This document shows, one piece after another, positions 13,653 through 26,550 of a stretch of DNA of 64,000 nucleotides. A program made the translations under genes and the position numbers. This DNA is from Diadema setosum (taxonomy: Eukaryota > Echinodermata > Echinoidea > Diadematoida > Diadematidae), in contig CM067062.1 in the NCBI GenBank assembly GCA_033980235.1, forward strand, positions 18,134,301 to 18,198,300, read 5' to 3'. Below the pieces are notes generated by a model. That model had not been told where the DNA came from and searched no databases. It saw only the letters and a program-made list of their open reading frames with translations. Position 1 is the stretch's first letter. Every line of letters begins with the position of its first letter.

Positions 13653-15699
13653 AACAGACACACACACATATATAGCAATCAAGTGCAAATTAATGAAATA
13701 CACTACGTAATAACACTTGAAGATTTAGGTACGTTGAGCAGGCTTCATCTTGCCTTTTCCACTTACTAAACAAAGGTCTTCACTTTTCAAGGTGCTCTAG
13801 AATTTTAATTTCCACTTTTTTTCTCATGCTCCTGTGTGTTATTGTGCTTCTCAGAAGTCTTGCTTTAAAATTTCACTGGTATGTCATTCAGACAGGTAGC
13901 AATGGGGGTAGAGGGGTGGGGAGTGAAAACTTTCAGAGGTTAACCCCCTTACAACCGCAAACTCAAAATCCCACTCATGTTACATGCAAAGGGATTACCC
14001 ACGGTAACAATATGGTTAGGCATATATTACAGCCACCATCCAAGTCACCTTGTAAGGAAGCATGAAACCTTGTCCCTTAATTCACTGCCACAATTATTCA
14101 AGTCTCTGATAAACCTTCAAGAAATTGACCTCATTTTATGCTGATGCTTTTTTGATATAGCACAGCCATAAAGTGGGGGCAAGGAACAGGTAAACTTAAG
14201 CACAGAAGGTAATAACAATACCTTGAGAAAATGCATAATGCATAATTACTTCTTTTGAATGTGCATGCTGTTCTACCCTGAACTCATCATTGGAAGCTGC
14301 CAGTCACTTGCATTCAGATTTTTAAAAAAAAATGAAAATAATAGAAATGCTCTTGAAGCCCTTTACATTAGAGTTCCTCTGGAAACTGACTCAGCAGAAA
14401 TACAAGGCAAAATCCATACACCTTGAGTATACAGCTCCACTTAGGGGGAAGAAAAAGATACAGCCTTGGTCAGCCTGGCTTCAAAAGGGTTGACAAATTT
14501 TTGCACTGCATACAGAAACCGTTTGGCAAGTGGAACAATTCTTCCAACACTGATTTTGAGTGGCGTGCACTGGAACATTTACAGCTTGTAATGGCACTGC
14601 TGACACTGTTTAGGGTACAACTTGGAAATGTATGAAATTTGAAGTACATGACCTCAGCTCACTGTCAATAATAATCTCATGAATATTCATTCCTTGCACA
14701 GTGTTTCAGCCTGTTCCATCAAACTAAAACTGTCACTGAAAGTAAAGAAAAAAAAAATGGCTTCCATGGCATCACATGCATTTGGAGTGTCCAAACTATT
14801 CATCAAATTGTTTTCAGAGCAGAACAATTTAGGTTATGTAAATCAGTATACATAGACTATACAGATAAATAATAGATATGAGAAAGGTTGTAACTAAATG
14901 ATATATATGCTTTGTTAACCCCTGAAGTCTTACAAAGCTCATTTCTATGGTTAAGTGCTGTATATCTCTATCATAATCTTTACTATTCATTGTTTAGGTT
15001 TCAAAAGATAGAGCACAAAGTTGTCATTTATTTAGTTGAGCCTTGTATACTATTCATGCTCAATCGTAACTGAATTTAACTGAATTGAATCATATTGAAT
15101 TGTGTTTCAGTTGTATATTTTTCAAAAGCCTCATGGTTACTAGTTTCAAATTTGAATTAACTTAAGTTCCCAACTTCCCCTCAAACTGGTAATATTTTTA
15201 GTACCTTTCTGATTTTGTGCAGATTTCATGACTTCAGCTAAGTCTATATTAATTCAGTATAAGATATTCTATGAAATTGAGAGTTGTCAATTTAAGTTGC
15301 CAATCTAACAATAGCATGATGATGATTTCTGCAGAAAAATTCAATGAAGACTTGATCAGTCAAACCATCAAAGCACATAAAAAAATGATAACAATGATCC
15401 AGTCTACCAACACTTCATTCACCAACAATGAAAGATTTGCAAGTCCTGGATTGTAAGTATGTATGCTAATATTGTCTGCATGCGTATTGCAGTGGAAAAT
15501 GCTCGACACATGTCCCATCCATATTTCGTTGCCTGCCTGCCTGGCGATTTACGGAGGAAGCAAGAACTGAAGCAGACATGTAGTAACAGTGTACCAAAAG
15601 TCACACTCAGCCTGCTATGGGTTAAATTTGTTGGCCACTGCTATATCCATGGTCAAAGTGTCGGATGGTGTGCCTAATTTCTTCATTGAAGCTGAAATA
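13652..15699. other. no gene seen
   Basis: AT-rich DNA with short chance ORFs only. A search for further minus-strand exons of the split gene found no stretch with good acceptor, open frame and donor together. Confidence 0.55.
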
Positions 15700-15919
15700 C
15701 TGTATAAGCTGTTATTTTTGCGAATTTTGCAAATCACTATTGGATCGCGAATTTAACAATACGCGAAATGTTACCATACGCTCTTGCAGCAATGCATTTA
15801 TGATAGCTTCGGTGTCAATTTGCGAAAACAACATCTCGCGAAAATGTCTGTGACCTCCCAATTGAAATAAAAATATAGAAAATAAAAATATCTGTACACA
15901 AAAATAACAGCTTACATAG
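15700..15919 (-). mobile_element. 220-bp TA-flanked MITE, CTGTATAAGCTGTTATTT family
   Basis: The ends are CTGTATAAGCTGTTATTTT and AAAATAACAGCTTACATAG, with TA on both sides (15698-15699, 15920-15921). The interior shares AATGCATTTATGATAGCTTC and GAGGTCACAGACATTTTC (as complement) with 40917-41138, in opposite orientation. Confidence 0.85.
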
Positions 15920-16796
15920 TAAATGCTCAAGAGTGCATTTAATCCATTACCAAGTGGTTTGGGGCCTTAACTGGTTTGGGGCCTGTATATTGAGAATAAC
16001 CATATCTAATGCGGTGAATGGGTTAATGGTAAATCCATCATGCCCTTAGTCACCCTATTGACACACAGTAATTAAGCTCTGTGAGCCGGGATGATCTTTT
16101 GTCTAGATTTGCTTTACCTTGGTTCTCTCCCAAATGCTATCTATGGCCACCATGTTTATATGACTGCCAGGGATTTAAATTGTTGAATAATTTTGACCAG
16201 CAAATATTCTCATTTGAAGAATTGAGAAAAAGAACAAACACACTCTTCAAAGTATGAATCAATTTACAATCCTTGTATTGTTCATGAAAGTGCCGGTACA
16301 GCAAAATTTAAAAGAAAAAAATATGTTGAAATCCAGCATATTGAAAAATACTTACGATGGTGTATTTATGCCAAGCAGACACATAACCACAACTACATCT
16401 CATTTCACAGTTGATACACTGGATCTCTATAGTCAACCAATTAAAGTCGTTGATATTTCTACCTCCACACACCTAACATTGTTAAGAAAATTCTGAGGTT
16501 TGAGATCACAATACCCACAATGGAACAGATTGTAAAGCTAGAAATAGAAATCAACTAATAATCAAGTGGGCAAAAAAGGTTGCTTGATGATGAAAGACAG
16601 CTCATAGGCACATAAATACACAGACACACCCAAATTAATTCACACTACATTAAACAAATGGACCTATCTGCAACACAAACACACAGATACACAGACACAC
16701 ACACGGACACACACACATACGCACATAGAGGCACAGTTTGTAAATGACAACAAAAACAACAACCCACACCAAAAGAAGAAAGGTTTTCAGACTTAC

Positions 16797-16973
16797 ATCC
16801 TTTCTGTATCCACATCTACCGCTGATCACAGACAGCTGCATGGCGCCCTCGTTGTTGGATCTGTCATCGTCTGGTCCCTTAGTGGTGTAGATTATCGCGT
16901 GATTCCTCCGTCCCAAGTAGTCAAAGACGAATATTTTGTATCCTCTTCTCCAGTGTGGTACTAAATCAGCACC
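16797..16973 (-). CDS. candidate exon 14 of the unknown gene, conserved-looking domain
   Basis: The exon reads HWRRGYKIFVFDYLGRRNHA, IIYTTKGPDDDRSNNEGAMQ and LSVISGRCGYRKD up to a strong donor GAT|GTAAGT. The alternation of aromatic and hydrophobic residues and the G-R-R-N-H turn suggest a beta-rich folded domain continuing in the next exon. I cannot name the family. The acceptor is ambiguous: AG at 16974 gives phase 0, AG at 16961 gives phase 1. Confidence 0.65.
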
Positions 16974-17824
16974 CTCTCAGCGCTTTAATCTCCGGTCACG
17001 TAGACATCTACCGCACAAATTCTACGACAGTAATTGTATGTCTCTTTCTCTGGATATCAAGGTAGACAATTACCTGGCAAGATAATCTGTAGACCTTTTT
17101 ATAACATGTATGACGTATTTTGCTCACAATGACATCAACTGCCCTGAGAAAGGACAATTATGTGAGCTTTATCGTCACATGGCTGGAAAGCAATCATTAG
17201 TTCAATAGCATTGGGGGAGATTGTTTTTCTACGTGCTTGGAACTTTCTAGGAAGTCTTAATGTAGATTAATTGAGAAATCTCTGTCCTTCCCAAATGAAA
17301 GAAGTTTCCCATTTCATAGCATTGCTGTATTACATATTATGTGGCATGATATCGATGGCTCAGATTACAATAAATCATTCGGTCACCCGTTACAACATCA
17401 AAAAGTGAAAGTGTCATAGAAATAAATACAGTGAGGTGATAATCTGCATGATGACCTGATGCAACGGGCAAGAATGATGTTTTGATGTTTAATGCACGAG
17501 AGCAAGCATCATGTGCTGTTTATCACACCACATTTTTCCTCCTCATTTTTGAGAGTTTTCACCACATTTCTGCACTGATAACTTCAAGAGTACTTTCTAG
17601 ACAGTGAAGGATGGATGGGGGGGGGGGGGAGGTACTGGGCACATACTGATAGTTTTCATCCAAACAGACTCAAGATACGCCTGCTGAATTTATTTGGATA
17701 CAATGGAAAAAAACAGCCACGAATGTAACATCAACCCGCTGTTGAAAACAATTCACACTTTTCCTGCAAGAGTCACGTTTCTCAGTATTCGGGATAGCTT
17801 TCTGAATATTCATCCTGCATCAAC

Positions 17825-17933
17825 TGATATCCTGGAGGACAATGGGCTTATCTCAATGCTGCCGTCAAGTCTGTGTCTAAAGCCGCCGTCCAGAAGCAGT
17901 TGATAACCGGTCAAGTGTGGCTCAGGAATTGGG
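17825..17933 (-). CDS. candidate exon 13 of the unknown gene
   Basis: The acceptor GTACCTCAG is followed by one base (matching phase 2 from exon 12) and PIPEPHLTGYQLLLDGGFRH, RLDGSIEISPLSSRIS. The frame stays open to a TGA at 17810-17812. The donor is unclear: the only GT at a reasonable place is TCA|GTTGAT, phase 0, so the 3' edge is uncertain. The peptide has a compact, globular look unlike the middle of the protein. Confidence 0.5.
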
Positions 17934-18108
17934 CTGAGGTACTCACGGCTATTGCTTACTTACAGTTGGAATAATTCATAACATTGACACATCACCATGA
18001 AACGAGAACTGTTGATACAAAATTCGAAAAAAAAAAGGAGAAAAAAATCAAAGTGAGGAATGGAAACTTAAATCCCCTAATCATTTCAGTGTTGAAAGCC
18101 GCCGGTAC

Positions 18109-18144
18109 CAGCCCCCGGTGGGATTGTGTCGTGGGTTGACAAGG
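18109..18144 (-). CDS. possible 36-bp micro-exon between exons 12 and 13
   Basis: The good acceptor CGCTTTCAG is followed by codons reading LVNPRHNPTGG, with a weak donor (CTG|GTACCG). It would be phase 2-2, which fits between exons 12 and 13, but both can also join directly without it. The GC content is raised locally. This is weak support only. Confidence 0.25.
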
Positions 18145-18639
18145 CTGAAAGCGATATGCCGACATGAATTTTAGCACCCACGCTGATATCTTTTGCACAT
18201 CAAGAGAGAGTCTGTACCGAGATTATCACACCTCTCAAGGTCTACTGGACATGAGGGATCAGGGTAGAAGGCCAGGGGTGGGTGGGGCGGAGGTGGAAAC
18301 AAGGGGAAGAAAAGAAAGTATGCATTCTTACTTATGTCAGCTTGGGGTAATCACAGACAATGAAAAACATAATTTTATGACAGCCTGGGTGGTTGTCTTC
18401 AATCAGAAACTTGTCATTGCACTGATTTTTACAAAACAAAAGAATACCATTCTACTAGAAGGTGAACTGTAACTACGAGATGAAAACATGAGACAAAGAT
18501 GTTCAAACAAATATCCTTTTCTATATCTTGTTCTTGCAGATTCTGTTGTATTTTTCTTTTCTTTTTCTCCTTCTCTTCGTCACACTCTTCTAATAATTTG
18601 TGTCTTTCTCCATTTTTCTTCCATTTCATCTTATATTCA

Positions 18640-18720
18640 TTGTTGTTGTTGTTGTTGTTCTTCTTCTTCTTCTTCTTCTTTTTCTTCTTTTTCTTTTTCC
18701 TTCCACATATTCTTTTTAAA
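18640..18720. repeat. (TTG)n(TTC)n tract
   Basis: Triplet repeats of TTG then CTT/TTC. The frames are open in plus orientation only because of this composition. Confidence 0.9.
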
Positions 18721-19072
18721 TTTTTAAAATAACCACAACACTTGGAACCAACAATAAAAGCAATATCTCACAGCAGAGTTGGAAATTATTTTCTTTTTTT
18801 TTTGTCTGGGTAACAGGGACAAGAGTATTCGTATCAATGTTTCCATGCCTTCAAGAATAAATCACTGTCTGGCTGTAAGCACAATGGGGAACAGAGACTC
18901 TTTCATTAGGGAATTGTTTCATGGCTTTACAATCAATGAAAAACGTATCACATGCACAAGAGGAACTAAAAGTATCACTAGCTTTTCTGAACATGCAAAG
19001 CTGCAGTTAGGAAATTAGTTGAAAACCAAATAGGTTCTCTTCTCTTGTTTGTCTGTATGTCTGTTTGTATGC

Positions 19073-19073
19073 T

Positions 19074-19108
<35 letters not shown>

Positions 19109-19110
19109 AA
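19073..19110. repeat. (CT)n microsatellite
   Basis: CTCTCTCC then uninterrupted CT repeats. A similar tract is at 57490-57540. Confidence 0.9.
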
Positions 19111-20170
19111 GGATACTATCTTTCATTACTGAGTATATGGTGTGTTGATAGAGTACAATCTACATTTAATGAAGTGGGTAGTATACTTGTCTCAATGGAT
19201 TCAATACTATTCCCCCCCCCCCCCTTTCATCAATATTTCATCAGCTCGTCCCCACCTTACTGACAGAACTGAAGGTGATGCGACCTTAATTACAAAGTCC
19301 ATTTACGGGGAAAAAAAAAGGACAGTTCTGTTAATCCATCTCTTGTGACCATTGTCATTGCAGGTTTTCATAGCATCATTTTGAATCTGAAGACTGGACG
19401 TTTTAGAACGTAAAACCAAGCACTTAAAACAAAATTTGTGAAATCTGATCATGAAGCATCCTACGCACTCTAATTTGTGTTTTGTTTTGTTTTTGTTTTT
19501 TTGGCAAGGACATTCTAAAATAATCTAGTGGCTAACAGTGCCTTTTCAACAGCTGAGGATGCTAATGGCTAGTGTGAGTCCTGAGTTATTGGAAAGTATT
19601 TCTCATTATTATGGTCACAGTTGCACCATCTCCAAAATCGCAAATGTGTAGACTTTCTCTCAGGTAAAATCCTACACAAAAATTTGTCCTTTTTTTGTAA
19701 GTTGACAAAATGCCCGAAATAAACACACTTTAAGGTCACTCGAGAATCTAACTTTTTATTGTCCCTTTATTCAAGTCTTTGAAAAATAAAGTAGAAATTA
19801 TGAATCCTAGATGGTTTTAAAGCAGGAATATAACAAGAAATAGCAGATAAATGAAACAAAGTGTGGAAGATCAGGTTATGGATGTCACATGATTTGCACC
19901 ATAACACTGTCTTCTCTTCTCAAGAAGAGGATGCTTTTAAAGTCTAAAAGGACTTGCAAATAAAAGTGGTAAATTGTAGATTGTGTCATGTTCACTACAA
20001 GCCCAACGGTGGCATCTATGGATATCTGCCCTGAAATGGTAGATAAAAGGAAGTGAACACAAGAATTATGCATTGGGAAGGAGGGGGAAAATTTGTTCAC
20101 AGTGCTCATAGCAAGGAATAACTCCTATTCACTTGTCAACCTGCAATTTTCAAGTCATCCCACTGAAAAC

Positions 20171-20535
20171 AGGGTGGTGATTTGGCTCAGTCAGTGGCGC
20201 ATCTGCCTCCCAATAATCCATAGGACCCGGGTTCAATTCCCAAGTCCCACTGAGCAATGTTGTGTATAATCATGCTGTCCCCTCCAGTAAGAGGCAATTA
20301 AAGCAGTCTGTCCCTAGGATAGGACAGAAAATGGAGGTCCCATGTGTGAGAGAGTCACAACTCATGCATGTAAAAGATCCCGCTTCATTCCTTCATCGCA
20401 AAGAGCAGGGTGTTTAACCCGGTGAAGTGGTCCCACCTCACATCCAACTGGACCCAATGGAAGACCAGCCAATTCAGCTGAATATGGGCTATCCAGCCAA
20501 CTTCTCAGATGAAAAATGAGACAAATAAACAATTG
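20171..20535 (+). mobile_element. tRNA-derived SINE
   Basis: An RNA polymerase III box A (TGGCTCAGTCAGTGG, near 20183) and box B (GGGTTCAATTCC, near 20229) lie about 45 bp apart at the 5' end. A tail contains GATCCCGCTTCATTCC and GCAAAGAGCAGGGTGTTTAA. The same tail order occurs at 59285-59345, defining a family. Confidence 0.8.
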
Positions 20536-21044
20536 ATTTTAACAGACACAACAGTGGTGAGAATCAACAGGTACTGAAATCTTTTAGTATACTCCTGTTT
20601 ACATGCTCACCGGTGAAATGGTTTAACCTGTCGCTAATAGGGAGAATCTCAATCCTGTGTTTAGTTGGTAGAAATTGAGCAGAGAGAAGTCAGAGGATTA
20701 ATAACATAGTAAATTAGACCTGTCAAAAGTACAAGGGATGCTGGTAAAAACAAAAAGTGAAGAATTAAAGCTGTTCCACCTGCAATCTAACATTCAGTCA
20801 GACAGCTAGTCAAACTTTCAGACCAAAACATATTTCAATCATAAGAGCCTTCATAGATCATATTTCACCATGTATTCAACAATGAATAAAATGCAAGAAA
20901 TTACATTCTAATGTGAGAATGAAAATATATGGCATGTGAATTCCATGAAAACAAAGGTTGTAATATATCATCCATTCACTTCAACTGCTCAATAGATCAT
21001 ATACTAGTAGTATTTGGTCAAATATTAAAAGTGGCAAATTGTAC

Positions 21045-21161
21045 AAACGTATAGTTCCAATAGTTAATGCCTTGATTCCGCAGAATTAAAAACACTCGAA
21101 ATTCACATTACCTGGCCAAGTGCAAAAAAATAACTCACGCGAAAAATATCCACTTTTACAG
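21045..21161. mobile_element. 3' fragment of a CTGTAAAA-family MITE
   Basis: TTGATTCCGCAGAATTAAAA and GCGAAAAATATCCACTTTTA match the end of the copy at 30000-30123. The left end is missing. Confidence 0.7.
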
Positions 21162-21254
21162 TTTGCATATGTTTACAATATCTACCAAACATATGCTGGC
21201 ACAGCACATTGAGGACAAAACAATGAACACACTTCTATTTCAGACTAAACTTAC

Positions 21255-21495
21255 CCCATCCCGTGTGGAGCGTGCTGACTTTCGTATGGCCCGGTCCTGG
21301 GTGGACTCTTCCACCTGCCTCTGGGCGGGGGTGGTGCCTGGGATGAAGCATGAGTGGATGGGTAGCCATGGCCTGGTACTAATGTTGTGGAGAGGTTAGG
21401 CATACTGGAATGGTGCATAGCAGGTGCTTGATGGTGTACTGCCACTAAACCTTGGTGGGGGGAAGGTTCCAGCTTGCCTCGGAGTTGTGGTGTCC
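21255..21495 (-). CDS. exon 12 of the unknown gene, Pro/His-rich
   Basis: The acceptor TTTCATGTAG precedes 241 bp, phase 1 in and 2 out, with a strong donor GGG|GTAAGT. It reads TPQLRGKLEPSPHQGLVAVH, then a His/Met/Ser stretch and a proline run (SSQAPPPPRGRWKSPPR) followed by TGPYESQHAPHG. The PPPP segment could bind SH3 or WW domains; this is inference. The 5-kb foldback element lies in the intron before this exon. Confidence 0.7.
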
Positions 21496-21728
21496 CTACA
21501 TGAAATCAAAAATGGGGCATGAACTTGATATAGGCTCAACAGTTGGATCATTCAATGGAAATAGATATGACAAGGGTTTAAAAGTTGTGGTTATAATGCA
21601 ATAGGACCTTGACCAGTTCAGGACAAATAGTAGAGCAGATAAGCCGAAGAATTGTGCAAAATTTGACTAAAGCATGAAACTTTCACCATTGTTAGTACAT
21701 GCTATAAGATTAATTTTAAGATCGGGAG

Positions 21729-22640
21729 GTAAGTCTGAATTGACCTCTGATGACCTCTAGAGGTCAATGACCTCAAAATCTAAGAAAATTGATATTTTGC
21801 GTCATTGGTTAATGATAAACACAGTAATGATGTACTAAAACTTAATTTTTGTCACAGTGAAATTGTCTTTATGTTCCACAGAGCCCTGACAGGTTTCTAC
21901 CTTTGACCTCTGATGACCTCCAGAGGTCAATGACCTCAAAATGTCAGAAAATTGATATTTTGCATCATTGGTAAATGATAAAACACAGTAATGATGTACT
22001 AAAACTTAATTTTTGTCACAGTGAAATTGTCTTTATATTCCACAGAGCCCTGACAGGTTTCTATATTTGACCTCTGATGACCTCCAGAGGTCAATGACCT
22101 CAAAATGTCAGAAAATTTATATTTTAACGCGTCACTCATAACTGAAACACGATAATTATGTACTAAAAACTAATTTTCGTAAGAGGAATTGCCTCAATGT
22201 TCCACTGAGCCTTTGGAGTCAGATTTCTACCTTTGACCTCTGATGACCTCAGATGACCTATGATGAGGCCAATGACCTCAAAATGTCAGAACATTGATAT
22301 TTGGTGCAATTGGTTGATGACAAGCATGATTTAGATGTTATATTCATTTGTATTACAATTGAATTGTTTTCCTATTCCACAGAGCAAGAGAAATTACTCA
22401 CGTGTCTCTACCTTTGACCTCTGAGGAAGGTGACAGGTCAATGACCTCAAAATATCAGAATATTGATATTCTATTGATAGTCAATGGTCAACTTTGTATT
22501 ACCCGATGTACAATCATTTATGCTATAATAGAAGAATATTGTCATTCCATGGGACATTGGTCATTAGCCTGTGCATTATATCCAACTTTGACCTCTCAGG
22601 ACAATGAGAGGTCACTGAGGTCACATGTGTAGGCTTACCT
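21729..22640 (+). repeat. tandem ~165-bp units with AGGTCA/TGACCT palindromes (left arm)
   Basis: The units start near 21738, 21903, 22070, 22236, 22418 and 22590. Each has TGACCTCTGATGACCTC followed by GAGGTCAATGACCTC, then a less conserved spacer ending in TTCCACAGAGC. Divergence increases to the right. Confidence 0.85.
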
Positions 22641-23289
22641 GTATTGATGTTTGGCTTCATTGGTGTAATCGTAAATGCTTAATCATGTACAAATCACGCA
22701 TTGACGTTTTGATCAAAGCCTGTATGCATATTCCACAGAGCATTGGTTTATAGTAACAGGTCTCTGAAATGTGAGAGGTCAATTACTTCAGAAATAAAGC
22801 TTAAGTTTCTTGAGTAATGGCAGTGACCTCAAATAGGCCCTATAACTGTTATGTTTGGGTTAGTTATGAAGACTAGCAAATATAGGTAAATATGGCCATT
22901 ATCTCGACACTCGAGGAAAACAAGGCCCACGAGACTGATATCAGAGTGTTTAATCTATTCAGTGTAAGTCTCATAGGTTTTTTCCCCCATTTGTCGGACT
23001 CATTATGGGACTGGTTTGCCTAAGTGTCAAGCTCATGGGCAATATTTGCATAGTTTCCAGCTGGTGGGCCTGTATTGGCCAGTGTAAAGCTGGTGGGTTG
23101 TTACAGTATGACTGCGATGACTGACTCATGGTCCTGGAGTATACAGTCCACAGCTGCGACATCATGGACCATCTTGAAAACTTCGACATAGTGTGAGGCC
23201 CAACATGCATTCCACATGAAGCAATCCTGTGTATTGCAACTAGCTATTGCCATCCGAGACCTACCCAGGGAATAGATAAGCCTTCATGG

Positions 23290-23885
23290 CAAACCATGGA
23301 GAAAGCGGATTGTGCAAAATATTTTGGAGTTCCAATAGGAGGCTCAGCTGGAATCAAATCGCCACAGCAGCTTAAAAAGGTTATACTTCAACCAAAGACT
23401 CTCTCCCGACGAAGATACGAGTATCATAAAGTTCAGGTGTTTTGCTACTCCATGCCGCTCAGGACTGTCCTGGAATATGCATGCATCATCTGGGATCCAT
23501 TCACCCAGGTGAAACATCATGAAGTTTGGAATGATCCAGAGAAGATACGCACTCTTTAGCTGCAATGACCATCATATGCAAAACAAGCAGTGTTACAGCC
23601 ACACTTGAAAAACAAAACAATCAAAACATAACAAAACTACAATGGCAATCCCTGTAAGAAAGTACAGCACAGGCAAATTCAGCGATGATGTTCTGCATCA
23701 AGAACCCCACAATATCCATTCCGCAGGAAGTTGTGGCTCTATTGCTGCATTCTTCAAAAAAGGCAAATGACCAAAAATGTCAGGCATCATTTGCAAGAAC
23801 ACAAAGTAGGCCTACTCCGAAAAAAAGGTGGCGGCTACTCTCGGCCACTGTCTCTTGTATCTCTTTGAAACACTTCAGGAGATAG
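23290..23885 (+). pseudogene. decayed 3' end of a LINE reverse-transcriptase ORF
   Basis: Fragments in shifting frames follow the order expected for the C-terminus of a CR1/L2-type non-LTR retrotransposon. KYFGVPIGG (about 23310) and LEYACIIWDPFTQ (about 23470) come first. After stops there is MMFCIKNPTISIPQ (23685), then LLHSS and FARTQ. Frameshifts and stops make it non-functional. The match is from memory of the family pattern. Confidence 0.5.
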
Positions 23886-24040
23886 ATACTCAATATTCAG
23901 CTCTGTTATTAAAGATACATATGTCTCTCTATTTGTTTTTGCATTTGTTTGTTGTTTTTTGCTTCATATAGCTCTTTGGATATCTTCTTTAACCAATAAA
24001 GAAAAGGCTGCATGGCAGAATATCACAAGATTACACAGTA

Positions 24041-24090
24041 TAATGAAGAAGAAGAAGAAGAAGAAGAAGAAGGAGGAGGAGGAGGAGAAT
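24041..24090. repeat. (AAG)n/(GGA)n microsatellite
   Basis: About eight AAG followed by GGA triplets inside the middle of the foldback element. It makes the Lys/Glu run seen in a chance plus ORF. Confidence 0.9.
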
Positions 24091-25959
24091 AGGAAACGAG
24101 ATCTGCTGTCAATGATGCAGAGCCAATACCAATCAGTTCCATGGCAGATCTTAGTCGGCACTGCAAAGGTTTGGATGTCTCTTTCTGTTGACAAAGGATA
24201 TTCTAAAGCTCCAAGTAAGTCCATGGGGAGGTTTACATTGTCTGGGCATAGAGGGTTGGGTTGGGTATATGAGGATATGATGCTTTGTTATAACAATTAG
24301 GTCTGAGATATCTGGGTTTTTTTTATGTTTGTTTTTACCATCCCGCATGGATCTCCAACGAAAAGGAATGATAATGTGTTAGACCCAGCCGCCACCGTGT
24401 TTTTTCAATAGATGTTGATATTACAGTGTAGTTGAGAAAAAAGTAACCGCTCATTGTCCTAGATGGAAGTCAAAATTGAACTGTGTGTGGAATACTCTGC
24501 ATACAATTTTGGACACACACACACACACAGACATCAATATTCTTACATTTTGATGCATATCTTTCAATATCCTCCAGAGGTCAGAGGATCATCGCTAATG
24601 TTCATGTGAAATGAGTACACGCCTTTTGAATTGCTCACTTTTATTGCTATAGAAATACACAATATGCGCATCATGTCAATCGTCAAATATTGTATCAGTT
24701 TCATTTTCAGTCTTGGATTATTTTTTCTATGTACAAATAAAATCTTGGCAAAGTAAACAACTTTCACATAAAAATGTAAACGAGAATACTAAGAAAGAAA
24801 TAGATGTAATAACGTGCAAGGCAAATACTAGGCCTAAATCATCTTAAGGTATACAGGTGAAGGAAATCACCTTTCATAAACAATTTACTTGACTGGGATA
24901 GCGACCACTGAACAATATTGTTTCTCAAAACTCTCTCTTCTTTTCAACAAGTGGAATAAAACACATGTACATACCGGGGCATCAGTTTGGAGGAGGGGTG
25001 GGGTGGTGGCAGGGGTAGTTGACCCCCACCCCATTAAATTCTGAGATGTGGACTATGTTTTGTTGTTGTTAGTTTTTGTTGTTGTTTTTTGCTTTTTGCT
25101 TTTTAGACAGAAAACTGCCCAAGTTTTTCACTTTAAGTGTGCATCGGATTGTTAAAATTTAATTCTGAAATGCAAAATCTCCCTTCTGTGAGAGGGGATA
25201 TCTCCTTTCGATAGACTCCTTCCCCCTGCTTGGTTCCTTCCACAGATATAATATACTTTGGGGAATGATAATTTCCCTTATTCTATGAAAAATGTTTTTA
25301 AGAGATATTTTTATTTGAATTCCAAAGATGAAAAGGCTTTCCTATATATGCACGATTGTTCATTTTGGAGGGCAAGAGGCATTTGCCCCGCCTCCCGAGA
25401 AAATATGGGAGGGGGAATGGTGGGAACATAAAACTTTGCCTCAAAGTAGATTTTTTTTTCTTCACTTTTTTAACAGAAAATGAATTGTCACTGAACATTT
25501 TAGCTATAGTATGCACCAGATTAAAAGGCAGAATCTCCTTTGCATACCCCCTCCCCCACACTATCTTTCGTTATGTCCCCTTCCATATACGCTCAGTGCT
25601 TTTGTCCCATTTTTGTTTCTATATCATCACAAAGTATGTACTAGATGTTTAATTTCAGTTCCGACATATTAAAGAAAATCCCTCTTGTTGGAGGGGGTAG
25701 CGTATCTTTCAATTAACAATCCCTCCTCGGGTTCTACCCTTAGATTTGGTACACTCCTTTTACTGATAATTTCCCAAATATTCCATCATAAATGTGTATC
25801 CTAGATTTGCATGGTTAGTAAAGCCCTACATTATAAACAATTATTAACTATTAACTATCGCAATATCAATATTAACATCCTCACATTTCATTCGAGGTAT
25901 TTGACCTTGTGTGATTTTCATAGGTGAACGGTAATGGCTCGTTAATAAGCAGGGCCTAC

Positions 25960-26550
25960 GAGTGCTCTCTAGAACATCATCATGTTTACCATTGATGATG
26001 CAAAACTATTCTGATATTTTGAGGTCATTGACCTCTCGAGATCATCAGAGGTCAAAGGCAGAAACTCGTCTGTGTGCCTTGGAATATGAAGACGATGTCA
26101 TTGTACACAGATATGCTTGTTTTGTACATCTTTACCATGTTTGACCTTTCACCAATGATGTCATACTTCAATATTCTGATATTCTGAGGTCATTTACCTC
26201 TCAAGGTCATCAGAGGTCAAAGGTAGAAACCTGTCAATGCTCTGTGGAATCAGAAAATGGTTTCCCTGAAGTATAGATGCATGTTTAGTGAATCATAACC
26301 ACATATATCATTCACAAATGTCTAAAAACATCGATATTTTGATATTTAAAGTTCATTGACCTCTGGAGGTCATCAGAGGTCAAAGGTAAAAACCTGTCAG
26401 TGCTCCGTTGAATCTGGAAATGATTTCTCTGTGGTATAAATGCATGTTTAGTGCAACATAACCACATATCATTCGCAAATGTCTAAAAACATCGATTTTC
26501 TGATATCTAAAGTACATTGACCTCTGGAGGTTATCAGAGGTCAAATCAGA
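25960..26550 (-). repeat. tandem ~165-bp units (right arm, inverted)
   Basis: This is the inverted counterpart of 21729-22640. GAGGTCATTGACCTCT occurs at about 26023, with related blocks near 26185, 26348 and 26514, each followed by a copy of the unit spacer. Confidence 0.85.

Larger units (their letters stand above)
18145..20170. other. intronic, no gene seen
   Basis: This holds pyrimidine microsatellites, a poly(C) run near 19212 and unremarkable AT-rich DNA within the intron upstream of exon 13. Confidence 0.55.

Noticed and set aside
18429..18732. Overlapping ORFs on both strands
   Set aside because: They are due to the TTG/TTC/CTT triplet tract; the poly-Phe and poly-Ser runs are not protein-like.
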